Below, in pieces: positions 57,654 through 64,000 of a DNA stretch of 64,000 nt. A program made the translations under genes and the position numbers. Location of the stretch: the NCBI GenBank assembly GCA_033764775.1, contig JANRIQ010000025.1:1-64000 (forward strand), written 5' to 3'. Within the stretch, counting starts at the first letter, position 1. Each line of letters opens with the position of its first letter. The DNA is from JAWXCE01 sp033764775. Its GTDB lineage: Bacteria > Pseudomonadota > Alphaproteobacteria > Rhizobiales > Rhodomicrobiaceae. The notes below the pieces were generated by a model. That model worked only from the letters and a program-made list of their open reading frames with translations. It made no database searches and was not told where the DNA came from.

Positions 57654-58372
57654 CCATGAGCTGCGGCCCCGGCGCCGATCCGTTCCGCTGCCCCACAAAG
57701 TGGGAGCTGTTCGAGGTGCTGCGCGCGCTTCTGCCTCGGGGGCGCGCGTGGCAGACGCACGATCACGTGGAGGAGTGGGCGCGCTTCGGGGCGGCGTCAG
57801 GCGTTGCCGGCGTCGGCGAGGCCGGGCTTGGCCAGTTCGGCCTTGACGCCAATGTGCGTCGACTGACCGTCATGCAGCAGTATTGGGCGGCGTTCGCCGA
57901 GGTGCTGGAGTATTTCCACCAGCGTGCCTGCGCCCTGCTAGACGAGTGGTTTTGCGCCACGGCGCGGGAGACGCTCGACCATTGGCACGCCGATTACGGG
58001 TTCCCGTCCGAGTGCGAGCCTTATTCGAGCCTTTGCGACAAAGTTGCAGCGATGGGCGGGGCGACCTGCGCCTATTTCGTGGAGCTCGCCGCGTCGCGAG
58101 GCTGGACGATCGAGTGCGGCGACTGCGCGCCAGAAAGCGCCGGCTGCCTTCACGCTGGCGGCGCGGGTTTATGCGCCTGCGAAAACGGCGTGATGTTCAT
58201 ACGCGTCTACACGGCGGAAAGCCCGGCCTACTCAGGCAACTACATCTCAACGCGCGCGGGTGACGTCGAGGCTGGCTGTCACGATCCGTGCGGGCCGTCC
58301 GCCGACGCGCTCGTTTGCTTAATCGAAAAATACAAACCGGCGCATGTGCGCGCGATTTACGAGGTGGTTTAA
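57650..58372 (+). CDS. Baseplate wedge protein, DUF2313 (Mu gp48-like), Cys-rich end
   Basis: 240 residues. The N-terminal part LFEVLRALLPRGRAWQ is typical of DUF2313/YmfQ proteins that join wedge and fibre. The C-terminal 100 residues carry about a dozen Cys (CGDCAPESAGC, GLCACENG, GCHDPCGP), unusual for the family and suggestive of metal sites. Confidence 0.85.
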   Translation: MTMSCGPGADPFRCPTKWELFEVLRALLPRGRAWQTHDHVEEWARFGAASGVAGVGEAGLGQFGLDANVRRLTVMQQYWAAFAEVLEYFHQRACALLDEWFCATARETLDHWHADYGFPSECEPYSSLCDKVAAMGGATCAYFVELAASRGWTIECGDCAPESAGCLHAGGAGLCACENGVMFIRVYTAESPAYSGNYISTRAGDVEAGCHDPCGPSADALVCLIEKYKPAHVRAIYEVV

Positions 58373-59373
58373 TGCCCAACATTTTTGGCCCAGGCGGCTC
58401 GGGCGTAAACGAGACGACCGAGCGACCACCGCACGCCGCGACCGGCTCGGCGAGCGACACGTGGTTTCGCGACTGTTCATCGGCGCTGCTGAAAGACGGG
58501 ACGGTTATCCGCGCCGGTTGGCTCAATTTTATGCTCGCCAACATGCGGCGAGCGATCCGCGGGCGCAACGTCGCCGAGAATGAAACGGACGACGATCTGC
58601 TCCTGAAGGCGATCAATTCCGTCGACCGGGACGTGATCAATGTCGGCGCCGCCGGCGCGCTGCTTTACGCTGGCAAGGACGCGAACGGCCGCCACCAGAT
58701 CAAACGCGTGAAGGCGGGGACGAACGTCACCATTACTGAGACGTCGACCGAAGTGACGATTGCGGCCGCCGCCGGCGGGGGTGCGGGCCTCGGGGCTTAT
58801 CCGCTTGCGGCTCAGACATACTCGGCGGCCGGATCGTTCACATGGTCTAAGCCGGCCAATCTTGTTCTCGCGCGCGTGAGGCTGTGGGGGGGCGGCGGCG
58901 GCGGCGGCATCGGCGGCGGCGGCACGTCGGGCGGAACGTCAAGCTTTGGGACGCACGTGTCTGCGACTGGCGGCTCTCCATACGGCGGCGCGCCAGGTCA
59001 AGGCACGGTCGGACACCTGACGCTGCAAGGAGCTTACGGCCTCGGGAAGGACGTGAACGACACGCGTTCGCACGGCGTCGGCGGTGCGGGGGCCATGGGC
59101 GGCGGTGGCGGCGGCGTGCCGCAGGCAAAGCAGACGGGAGCGCATCTGAACGGCATTCAGCCGGGCGGCGGCGGCGGCACGGCGCTATTGTATCACGGCC
59201 AGGACTGTCGGGGCGGTTCCGGCGGCGGCTACGCCGAGAAGTACATTCCGGCCGAAGATCTGGGCGCCACTGAAACCGTCCTCGTGGGCGCCGGCGGGGC
59301 GAAGGGCAACCTCGAGAGCGGCAACGGCGCGCCCGGCCTCGTGCTCGTCGAACATTACTTTTTGGTGACCTGA
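58372..59373 (+). CDS. Glycine-rich tail fibre/adhesin
   Basis: 333 residues: an N-terminal part beginning MPNIFGPGGSGVNETTERPP, a linker (IKRVKAGTNVTITETSTEVT), then a glycine-rich C-terminal domain with runs such as GGGGGGGIGGGG and GGAGAMGGGGGGVP. Such domains build polyglycine-helix adhesins in other phage tails. The end GLVLVEHYFL closes the domain. Its N-terminal plan (PPH...W.RD...DGT...N.M..N.RR) recurs in the next gene. Confidence 0.82.
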   Translation: MPNIFGPGGSGVNETTERPPHAATGSASDTWFRDCSSALLKDGTVIRAGWLNFMLANMRRAIRGRNVAENETDDDLLLKAINSVDRDVINVGAAGALLYAGKDANGRHQIKRVKAGTNVTITETSTEVTIAAAAGGGAGLGAYPLAAQTYSAAGSFTWSKPANLVLARVRLWGGGGGGGIGGGGTSGGTSSFGTHVSATGGSPYGGAPGQGTVGHLTLQGAYGLGKDVNDTRSHGVGGAGAMGGGGGGVPQAKQTGAHLNGIQPGGGGGTALLYHGQDCRGGSGGGYAEKYIPAEDLGATETVLVGAGGAKGNLESGNGAPGLVLVEHYFLVT

Positions 59374-60845
59374 TGAGCTTTTCTTTTGATGGGTCGCGCG
59401 CAACGCCGACGCGGCCGCCGCACATCGAGCCAGCGCAGCCCGGCAACTGGGCGCGCGATGCGGCCGGCGGCGAGCCGGATGGAACCGTGTTCACGGCCAG
59501 TTTCGCCAATATGGTCGCTGGCAATCTGCGCCGCATCGCCCAGGATGCGGGTGTTGCGCTCACCCCAGGCGTCGACACGATCCTGCGCGATGCGGTGATC
59601 GCGACCGTCGAGGACGTGATCGCCCAGTCGGCGGTGACGAGCGTGTTCGGCCGAGCGGGCGCGGTCGTGGCGGCGAACAACGATTATTCGGCTTCGCAGA
59701 TCGCGAACAACTCCGGCGTCGCAGGAGCGACCGTGGGCGCGGCGCTGATCAACATCGATCAGCGCATCACCGGCTGGACGCCTGGAGCTGAGTGGCGCAC
59801 GCAGCTGCTCGACAGCATCGCGTCGCAGTTTAACGGGACGCTGACCACGTTTAATTTGCGCCTTTCGGGCGCGGCGGTGACGCCCATTTTCGCGGCCGAC
59901 CTGATCGTTTCCCTTGACGGCGTTATTCAGGCTCCAGGTGCGGGCTTCACGATCTCCGGCTCCACCATCGTCTTTGCCGCCGCGCCGCTCACGGGCGCCG
60001 AGTGCTTTATTCTTTACCGCGGCCGCGATCCACTTGCGCCGGCCATGAACTTCCTGATCAACGGCGATTTCGCGATCAACATGCGGCTGTTCGCCGGCGG
60101 CGCGCTCGCGGCGGGCGTCTACGGTTTTGATCGTTGGAAGGCAGGGGCGGCCGGCGCTGACGTGAGCGTCGCGAACACGATCGTCACGCTCGCCAGCGGG
60201 CAGATCGAGCAGATCGTCGAGGGCGCGCTGTGGGGTTCGCTCGGCGGGCAGAAGGTAACGATCTCGGTCGAAAATCTCACCGGCGGCGCCCTGAATGTCG
60301 TCGTCGGCTCACAGTCCGGGCAAATCACGGCCGGCGCGGGCCGGCGCGGCGTCACCCTTACCCTCGGCTCGGGCGAGACGGGCAACATCTCCGTGCGGCT
60401 GTCTCCCGCGACGACGAGCGTCTCGTTTCAGCGCGTCAAGTTGGAGATCGGTGAACAGCCGACGGCTTGGGTGCGGCGCAGCGTGGTGCAGGAGGAGGAT
60501 CTGTGCGCCCGCTACTTCCAAAAGAGCTACGCGCGGGGCGCGCGGCCAGGCGCGGCGAACGTCTTTGCGGGCGAGGTGTACCACATCGAGGGCGCCACGC
60601 CCCTTGCCGCTAAAGTGGGAATGGCCACGCGGCTCACACCGATGCGGGCGACGCCGACGATCGTCTGGTACGCCAGCGCGTCGGGCGCATCCGGCGTCAT
60701 TAACGGCTCCGGACTTGGCGACGTGGCGATCGCCTCCACGAACAACGCCTCAACAGCCGCCACCGGATTTCCGAACCTTGCGAGTGCGCAAGGTTCGGCA
60801 GGCGCGTTATGGCGCGCGCAATTCACGGCCGACGCGGAGCTTTAA
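59373..60845 (+). CDS. Second tail fibre protein with carbohydrate-binding-like domain
   Basis: 490 residues. The N-terminal 60 repeat the layout of the previous fibre (PPHIEPAQPGNWARD, then DGTVFTASFANMVAGNLRRI). A middle part has VFGRAGAVVAANNDYSASQI, common in fibres. The C-terminal 270 begin FLINGDFAINMRLFAGG and look like a carbohydrate-binding jelly roll (FQRVKLEIGEQPTAW, ARYFQKSYARG). It probably contacts host surface sugars. Confidence 0.82.
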   Translation: MSFSFDGSRATPTRPPHIEPAQPGNWARDAAGGEPDGTVFTASFANMVAGNLRRIAQDAGVALTPGVDTILRDAVIATVEDVIAQSAVTSVFGRAGAVVAANNDYSASQIANNSGVAGATVGAALINIDQRITGWTPGAEWRTQLLDSIASQFNGTLTTFNLRLSGAAVTPIFAADLIVSLDGVIQAPGAGFTISGSTIVFAAAPLTGAECFILYRGRDPLAPAMNFLINGDFAINMRLFAGGALAAGVYGFDRWKAGAAGADVSVANTIVTLASGQIEQIVEGALWGSLGGQKVTISVENLTGGALNVVVGSQSGQITAGAGRRGVTLTLGSGETGNISVRLSPATTSVSFQRVKLEIGEQPTAWVRRSVVQEEDLCARYFQKSYARGARPGAANVFAGEVYHIEGATPLAAKVGMATRLTPMRATPTIVWYASASGASGVINGSGLGDVAIASTNNASTAATGFPNLASAQGSAGALWRAQFTADAEL

Positions 60846-61006
60846 TGATGACGATTGACTGGGCGCGTTGGGCCGACAGCGAGCGCGGCTCGCTGATCGC
60901 CATGATCGACGGCGTCACGATGTGCGTCCCCGCCGAAGGTGGCAACCGGCATTACGACGCGATCCTAGCGAGCGGCGTCGAGATCGCGGAGGCTGAAGGC
61001 GAATGA
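60845..61006 (+). CDS. Small protein between fibre genes
   Basis: 53 residues (TIDWARWADSERGSLIAMID; HYDAILASGVEIAEAEGE). Proteins of this size and plan occur between fibre genes of alphaproteobacterial phages. It is coupled to both neighbours by overlapping start and stop codons. Function unknown. Confidence 0.6.
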   Translation: MMTIDWARWADSERGSLIAMIDGVTMCVPAEGGNRHYDAILASGVEIAEAEGE

Positions 61007-61509
61007 CGACGAATATTCATGGGCGGCGCATTGCGGCGAACACGCTGTCGCTTACCGCAATCCCCGCCGCCGACCGGCCTTACTCGAAGGCCGAGGTCGA
61101 CAGCTTGGTCAACGGGAAATCCAGCTTGGGTCACGGCCACGCGCAAGGCGACATCACCGGGCTGACAACGGCGCTCGCTGGCAAGTCCAACACCGGGCAC
61201 GGGCACGCGCAGAGCGAGATCACCGGGCTTGTCTCGGCGCTCGCGGCCAAAGCCGACGCGACGGCGCTCGACGCCAAAGCCGGCTTTACGACGAGCGCCG
61301 ACGCCGCGCTTGCGACCTTCCCGATTGGATCGCTGCTATTGGCGGATACGTCCGGCAACGTCGATCGAAACGCGAGCCGGGCGCTTTACCTCAAATCGGG
61401 AAACACCTTCGAGTTCACCGACTCGTCGGGCGGCGCGGCGCTCGCCGGAACGTGGCGCCAAAAAGGGCGCGTCGGCTCGAGCTGCGCGCTGTTTCAAAGG
61501 GTGGCCTGA
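61003..61509 (+). CDS. Fibre protein with GHGHAQ repeats
   Basis: 168 residues. Two copies of a phage tail repeat with His-x-His occur: LGHGHAQGDITGLTTALAGK and TGHGHAQSEITGLVSALAAK. Such HxH motifs bind iron in trimeric fibre needles of T4 gp37 type. The C-terminal part (ALYLKSGNTFEFTDSSGGAA, LAGTWRQKG) forms the tip. Confidence 0.8.
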   Translation: MTTNIHGRRIAANTLSLTAIPAADRPYSKAEVDSLVNGKSSLGHGHAQGDITGLTTALAGKSNTGHGHAQSEITGLVSALAAKADATALDAKAGFTTSADAALATFPIGSLLLADTSGNVDRNASRALYLKSGNTFEFTDSSGGAALAGTWRQKGRVGSSCALFQRVA

Positions 61510-61967
61510 TGACCGAGATCGTGACCATTCATGCGATTTACGAGCTGAGCGGCGGCGCTTACAGAGCTGACGTGACGCTCGATTTCGGCGACGGGCCGGA
61601 GCGCGTGGACTACGGCGTGACGCCTGGCGACGACGCGCCTGTGTGCGCAGCGCTTCTTGCCGCGATCGCCGCCGGCGACGTGACGCCCGAGCCGCCCCCA
61701 GCGCCTGTCGCCTCCGTGCCAATGGAGGTGACGAATTTTCAGGCGAGGTCGGTGCTCATGGGCATGCCCGGCCTGACGCTGCCCACGATGCTTGACGAGG
61801 TTTCGGCGGCGATCTCCGCGCAGGGCGGGCAGGCCTGGCAGGCGTGGGAGTACGCCAACACAGTTAGCCGCGACGGCGTTCTCGTCGGCGCTATGGCCGC
61901 CCAACTCGGGCTGACGGCGGAGCAGCTTGACCAGATGTTCATCACGGCCGCCACGATCACGGCGTGA
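61509..61967 (+). CDS. Hypothetical tail-associated protein
   Basis: 152 residues: a beta N terminus (IVTIHAIYELSGGAYRADVT), a Pro-rich linker (PEPPPAPVASVPM) and a helical end. The segment MEVTNFQARSVLMGMPGLTL is typical of phage proteins found next to fibre genes; a fibre assembly or attachment role is possible. An intrinsic terminator follows. Confidence 0.6.
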   Translation: MTEIVTIHAIYELSGGAYRADVTLDFGDGPERVDYGVTPGDDAPVCAALLAAIAAGDVTPEPPPAPVASVPMEVTNFQARSVLMGMPGLTLPTMLDEVSAAISAQGGQAWQAWEYANTVSRDGVLVGAMAAQLGLTAEQLDQMFITAATITA

Positions 61968-61999
61968 GCCTCAGGTCAGCGCGCTTCGACGGGATTTTC

Positions 62000-62023
62000 G
62001 CCGCCCTTTCGGGCGGCTTTTTT
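62000..62023 (+). terminator. Intrinsic terminator before the lysis genes
   Basis: GCCGCCC (62000-62006), TTTC, GGGCGGC (62011-62017) and six T. A perfect seven-pair stem ends the structural operon in front of the endolysin gene. Confidence 0.88.
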
Positions 62024-62035
62024 GTGGGAGGGGAC

Positions 62036-63235
62036 ATGAACGTCACGCAGGACATCTTAATGCGGCTGAGCCAGGGCCGCGGCGACCCGGAGCTGGTTGC
62101 GGTCATCGCCGCGCGCGGCGACCTGATGCAAAAGCACGGCATCAACACGCCCGAGCGCGTGACGATGTTTCTGGCGCAGATGGCGCATGAGAGCGGCGGG
62201 TTCAAAATCCGCGAAGAAAACCTGAACTACACGGCCCGTCGGATGATGCAAGTCTGGCCGAGGCGGTTTCCGAACCTGATAGCGGCCGCGCCCTACGCCA
62301 AAAACCCGCGTCAGCTCGCCAACAAGGTCTACGGCGGCCGCATGGGCAACGTCGGCCCGGATGACGGGTGGAAGTTTCGCGGGCGCGGCGCGATCCAGAT
62401 CACCGGCCGCGACGGCTACCAGAACATCGGCCGCATCATCGGCCGGCTGGACATCGTCGACAGCCCGGATCTGGTGGCGAGCATTCCTGATCTGTGGTTT
62501 GAGACGGCCTGCGCGTTCTGGACGTGGAAAAATCTCAACCCGTGGGCGGACGCGCGCGACTTGCGCAAATGCACGGTGCGCATCAACGGCGGCTACAATG
62601 GCTATTCCGACCGCGAGATGAACTATCGACTCGCCTGCGAGCTGATCACGGCCAAACCCGCGCTCATCACCCACGACGAAACCTTGGAGTTCGGCGACGC
62701 CGGCCCGGAGGTGCGGGAGCTTCAGCGCCGTCTGGCCGAGCTGCGCTATTTTTCCGGCGCCGACGACGCCCGCTTCGGCAAGCTCACCCGCGCCGCTGTG
62801 CTCGCGTTCCAGGCGGAGCACGATCTGCTCGTCGACGGTCGCGTCGGGCCGAAAACTCGCGCGGCGCTCAAAACCGCGCAGCCGCGTGATCTCGGCGAGC
62901 GCGAGACGCTCACGCCCGAGGACTTGAAGGCCGCCGGATCGACGACGGTGAAAAACGCCGATGCGCTGGAAAAGGCCGCCGCCGGCACGGCCGTCGCCAC
63001 GTCCGGTCTGACCGCCTTGCACCAATCGGGGGTGACGGAATGGATGACGACGGCGTCAAGTCAGGTCAGCGCGCTCAACGGTCTTCTTTCGGCGGCGGGA
63101 ACGGGCGTCAACATGCTCATGAGCAACGCCGCGCTCATCGTCATCGCGGTGTGCGTCGGCGGGTTTCTGATCGGCCGCGCCATTAAGTGGAGCCGCACGC
63201 ACGACGCCGCGACTGGCGCCAACTTGTCGAGGTGA
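62036..63235 (+). CDS. Endolysin: GH19 glycosidase, peptidoglycan-binding domain and C-terminal membrane segment
   Basis: 399 residues. A chitinase-like GH19 domain (about 1-210) has the catalytic Glu in FLAQMAHESGGF and the FRGRGAIQITGRDGYQNIGR block. A PG_binding_1 domain follows (about 222-285: GDAGPEVRELQRRLAELRYF, DGRVGPKTRAAL). A C-terminal membrane segment (ALIVIAVCVGGFLIGRAI) then ends in a short basic tail. GGGAGGGG precedes ATG 62036. Domain order is clear; the C-terminal anchor is unusual for an endolysin. Confidence 0.88.
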   Translation: MNVTQDILMRLSQGRGDPELVAVIAARGDLMQKHGINTPERVTMFLAQMAHESGGFKIREENLNYTARRMMQVWPRRFPNLIAAAPYAKNPRQLANKVYGGRMGNVGPDDGWKFRGRGAIQITGRDGYQNIGRIIGRLDIVDSPDLVASIPDLWFETACAFWTWKNLNPWADARDLRKCTVRINGGYNGYSDREMNYRLACELITAKPALITHDETLEFGDAGPEVRELQRRLAELRYFSGADDARFGKLTRAAVLAFQAEHDLLVDGRVGPKTRAALKTAQPRDLGERETLTPEDLKAAGSTTVKNADALEKAAAGTAVATSGLTALHQSGVTEWMTTASSQVSALNGLLSAAGTGVNMLMSNAALIVIAVCVGGFLIGRAIKWSRTHDAATGANLSR

Positions 63236-63239
63236 GCCG

Positions 63240-63629
63240 ATGAGCATCATCGCAAATCTCGTCGCCCGTGCCGCCGCGTGGATCGCGGCACCGAAGGCGG
63301 GCCTCGCGCTGTACGGCCTCGCGGGCTTAGCCGGCGCAGGCGTGATCGCCGTCGCCGTCGGTTTTCTCATGACCGCGGGCGCCGCGTCGTGCGAGGCCCG
63401 CCACGCGAAGGCGGCGGCCGTCGCCGAGCGCGCCGACGCAGTTGAAAATCTTGCGTTGGCCACGCGGGCGGCCGCTCGGGCGGCCGAACTCGAAGGTGAA
63501 CTTTCAGCGATCAGGGGGGAAAATGAACGCCTTAAAAACCAAATACGCACGAGCGACGAGAGCGCTGCTTGCGCTCAGTGCCGCTTTGACGCTCGCGAAC
63601 TGCGCGGGGAAGCCCGCACCAACCGTTGA
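63240..63629 (+). CDS. Inner-membrane spanin (Rz-like)
   Basis: 129 residues: one membrane segment (LALYGLAGLAGAGVIAVAVG) then a coiled coil (AAELEGELSAIRGENERLKN). The second half of the gene overlaps the outer spanin gene in another frame. With it, it fuses inner and outer membranes at lysis. Confidence 0.8.
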   Translation: MSIIANLVARAAAWIAAPKAGLALYGLAGLAGAGVIAVAVGFLMTAGAASCEARHAKAAAVAERADAVENLALATRAAARAAELEGELSAIRGENERLKNQIRTSDESAACAQCRFDARELRGEARTNR

Positions 63630-63852
63630 GGTGAAGCCATGCACGATCCCGCCCGCGCCGGCCGGACTTCTGCGCCAACTGCCGAAGGAGCCGAAACTCG
63701 CCGAGCGGGAGATCAGCGTCACGGAGCTGAAACTGGCCTATCGCGACGCCAAGAGCTGGGGCGCGATCAATCACATTATGGCGACGCGGCTGCAGGAGCA
63801 CATCCGCGACGCGGAGCGGGCGAAGGCGCGATGCCTCGCCAAGACGGCGTGA
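63523..63852 (+). CDS. Outer-membrane spanin lipoprotein (Rz1-like)
   Basis: 109 residues. A lipoprotein signal (RALLALSAALTLANC) ends in a lipobox with Cys at about residue 24, then a proline-rich segment (TIPPAPAGLLRQLPKEP) typical of Rz1. AGGGGGGAAA lies before ATG 63523. The gene starts inside the Rz-like gene, overlapping it by 107 bases in a different frame. Confidence 0.82.
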   Translation: MNALKTKYARATRALLALSAALTLANCAGKPAPTVEVKPCTIPPAPAGLLRQLPKEPKLAEREISVTELKLAYRDAKSWGAINHIMATRLQEHIRDAERAKARCLAKTA

Positions 63853-64000
63853 GTAGAACAACGGTGACCGGCGACGAAGGGGCCAATCACGATGCACTCA
63901 CCCGATTGGCCGCCCTCCTCGGGGCGAGCGAACGGCGCTTGGCCGACGACGCACCCAGACGTGCTGGACGAGCGCCAGCGTCACCTGGCGGAGAGCTTGA
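63849..64000 (+). CDS. Partial ORF at the window edge
   Basis: GTG 63849 overlaps the spanin stop as GTGA and its frame stays open to the end of the window (VSRTTVTGDEGANHDALTRL and onward). A second open frame from ATG 63892 (MHSPDWPPSS, later HPDVLDERQRHLAES) is equally possible. Too little is present to name either. Confidence 0.3.
   Translation, partial: MSRTTVTGDEGANHDALTRLAALLGASERRLADDAPRRAGRAPASPGGEL

Larger units (their letters stand above)
13745..64000. mobile_element. Temperate prophage, lambda-type head and Mu-type contractile tail (right end outside window)
   Basis: Continuous prophage from the tRNA-Glu junction to the end of the window. It contains integrase, an early-left operon, a CI/Cro immunity region, replication genes, a lambda-type packaging and head module, a Mu-type sheath, tube and baseplate module, fibres and lysis genes. 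All structural genes look intact. At least 50 kb is present; attR and any remaining genes lie beyond 64000. Confidence 0.93.

Noticed and set aside
63881..63911. Inverted repeat GGCCAATC...GATTGGCC near the window end
   Set aside because: It lies in a probable coding stretch without a T run and cannot be judged without the downstream sequence.
13745..64000. CRISPR arrays
   Set aside because: No regularly spaced identical repeats of 20-40 bases were seen; the repeats at 32989-33098 are short, mixed in orientation and inside a gene.

Overview
The window is high-GC DNA from an alphaproteobacterium, most likely of the order Hyphomicrobiales. The evidence is the gene order aminotransferase-hom-glpX-recJ, a Pcs-type phosphatidylcholine synthase, a class I PHA synthase and a GcrA-type regulator on the phage. 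The genus cannot be fixed from sequence alone. Two parts are joined at a tRNA gene.

Part 1 (1-13744) is ordinary chromosome: nadK and cutA (divergent), a DUF882-like exported metallopeptidase fold, a small exported protein, pcs, a TerC-family membrane protein, an exported alpha/beta-hydrolase-like protein without its nucleophile serine, phaC, a small lipoprotein, and the run aminotransferase, hom, glpX, recJ. It ends in tRNA-Glu(TTC).

Part 2 (13745 to the window end) is a temperate prophage entered at the 3' end of that tRNA; its far end lies outside the window. (a) 13834-19528, minus strand: an early-left operon of fifteen overlapping genes with the tyrosine integrase last. (b) 19543-21245: immunity region with a CI-like repressor, a Cro-like protein, a membrane protein, and two operator clusters sharing ATTTGCC-TCTTG-GGCAA. 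(c) 21364-35445, plus strand: early-right replication and takeover operon with SSB, GcrA, a phage sliding clamp (DnaN), SNF2-type helicase, DNA methyltransferase, DnaB and a lambda-O-like initiator with an iteron origin inside its gene. (d) 35578-38554, minus strand: a separately controlled island of small orphan genes. (e) 38779 to the end, plus strand: late genes with a lambda-type head (GpA terminase, portal, gpW, S49 protease with nested scaffold, decoration, capsid), a Mu-type contractile tail and baseplate, tail fibres, then endolysin and overlapping spanins.

The most unusual part is island (d). On its transcribed strand I can fold four hammerhead ribozymes with every core nucleotide intact: three type II (about 38070-38137, 37701-37777, 36890-36961) and one type III (37320-37372). 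A fifth, decayed copy lies near 36490-36560. The three type II ribozymes cut 55-57 nt before the start codon of a small gene. One sigma70-like promoter drives the array, its 17-bp spacer filled by a palindromic operator, and a near copy of that operator precedes the small HTH gene next door. The predicted result is an mRNA that cuts itself into single-gene pieces of about 368, 372 and 440 nt. Those pieces could remain as protected linear mRNAs or be joined into circles.
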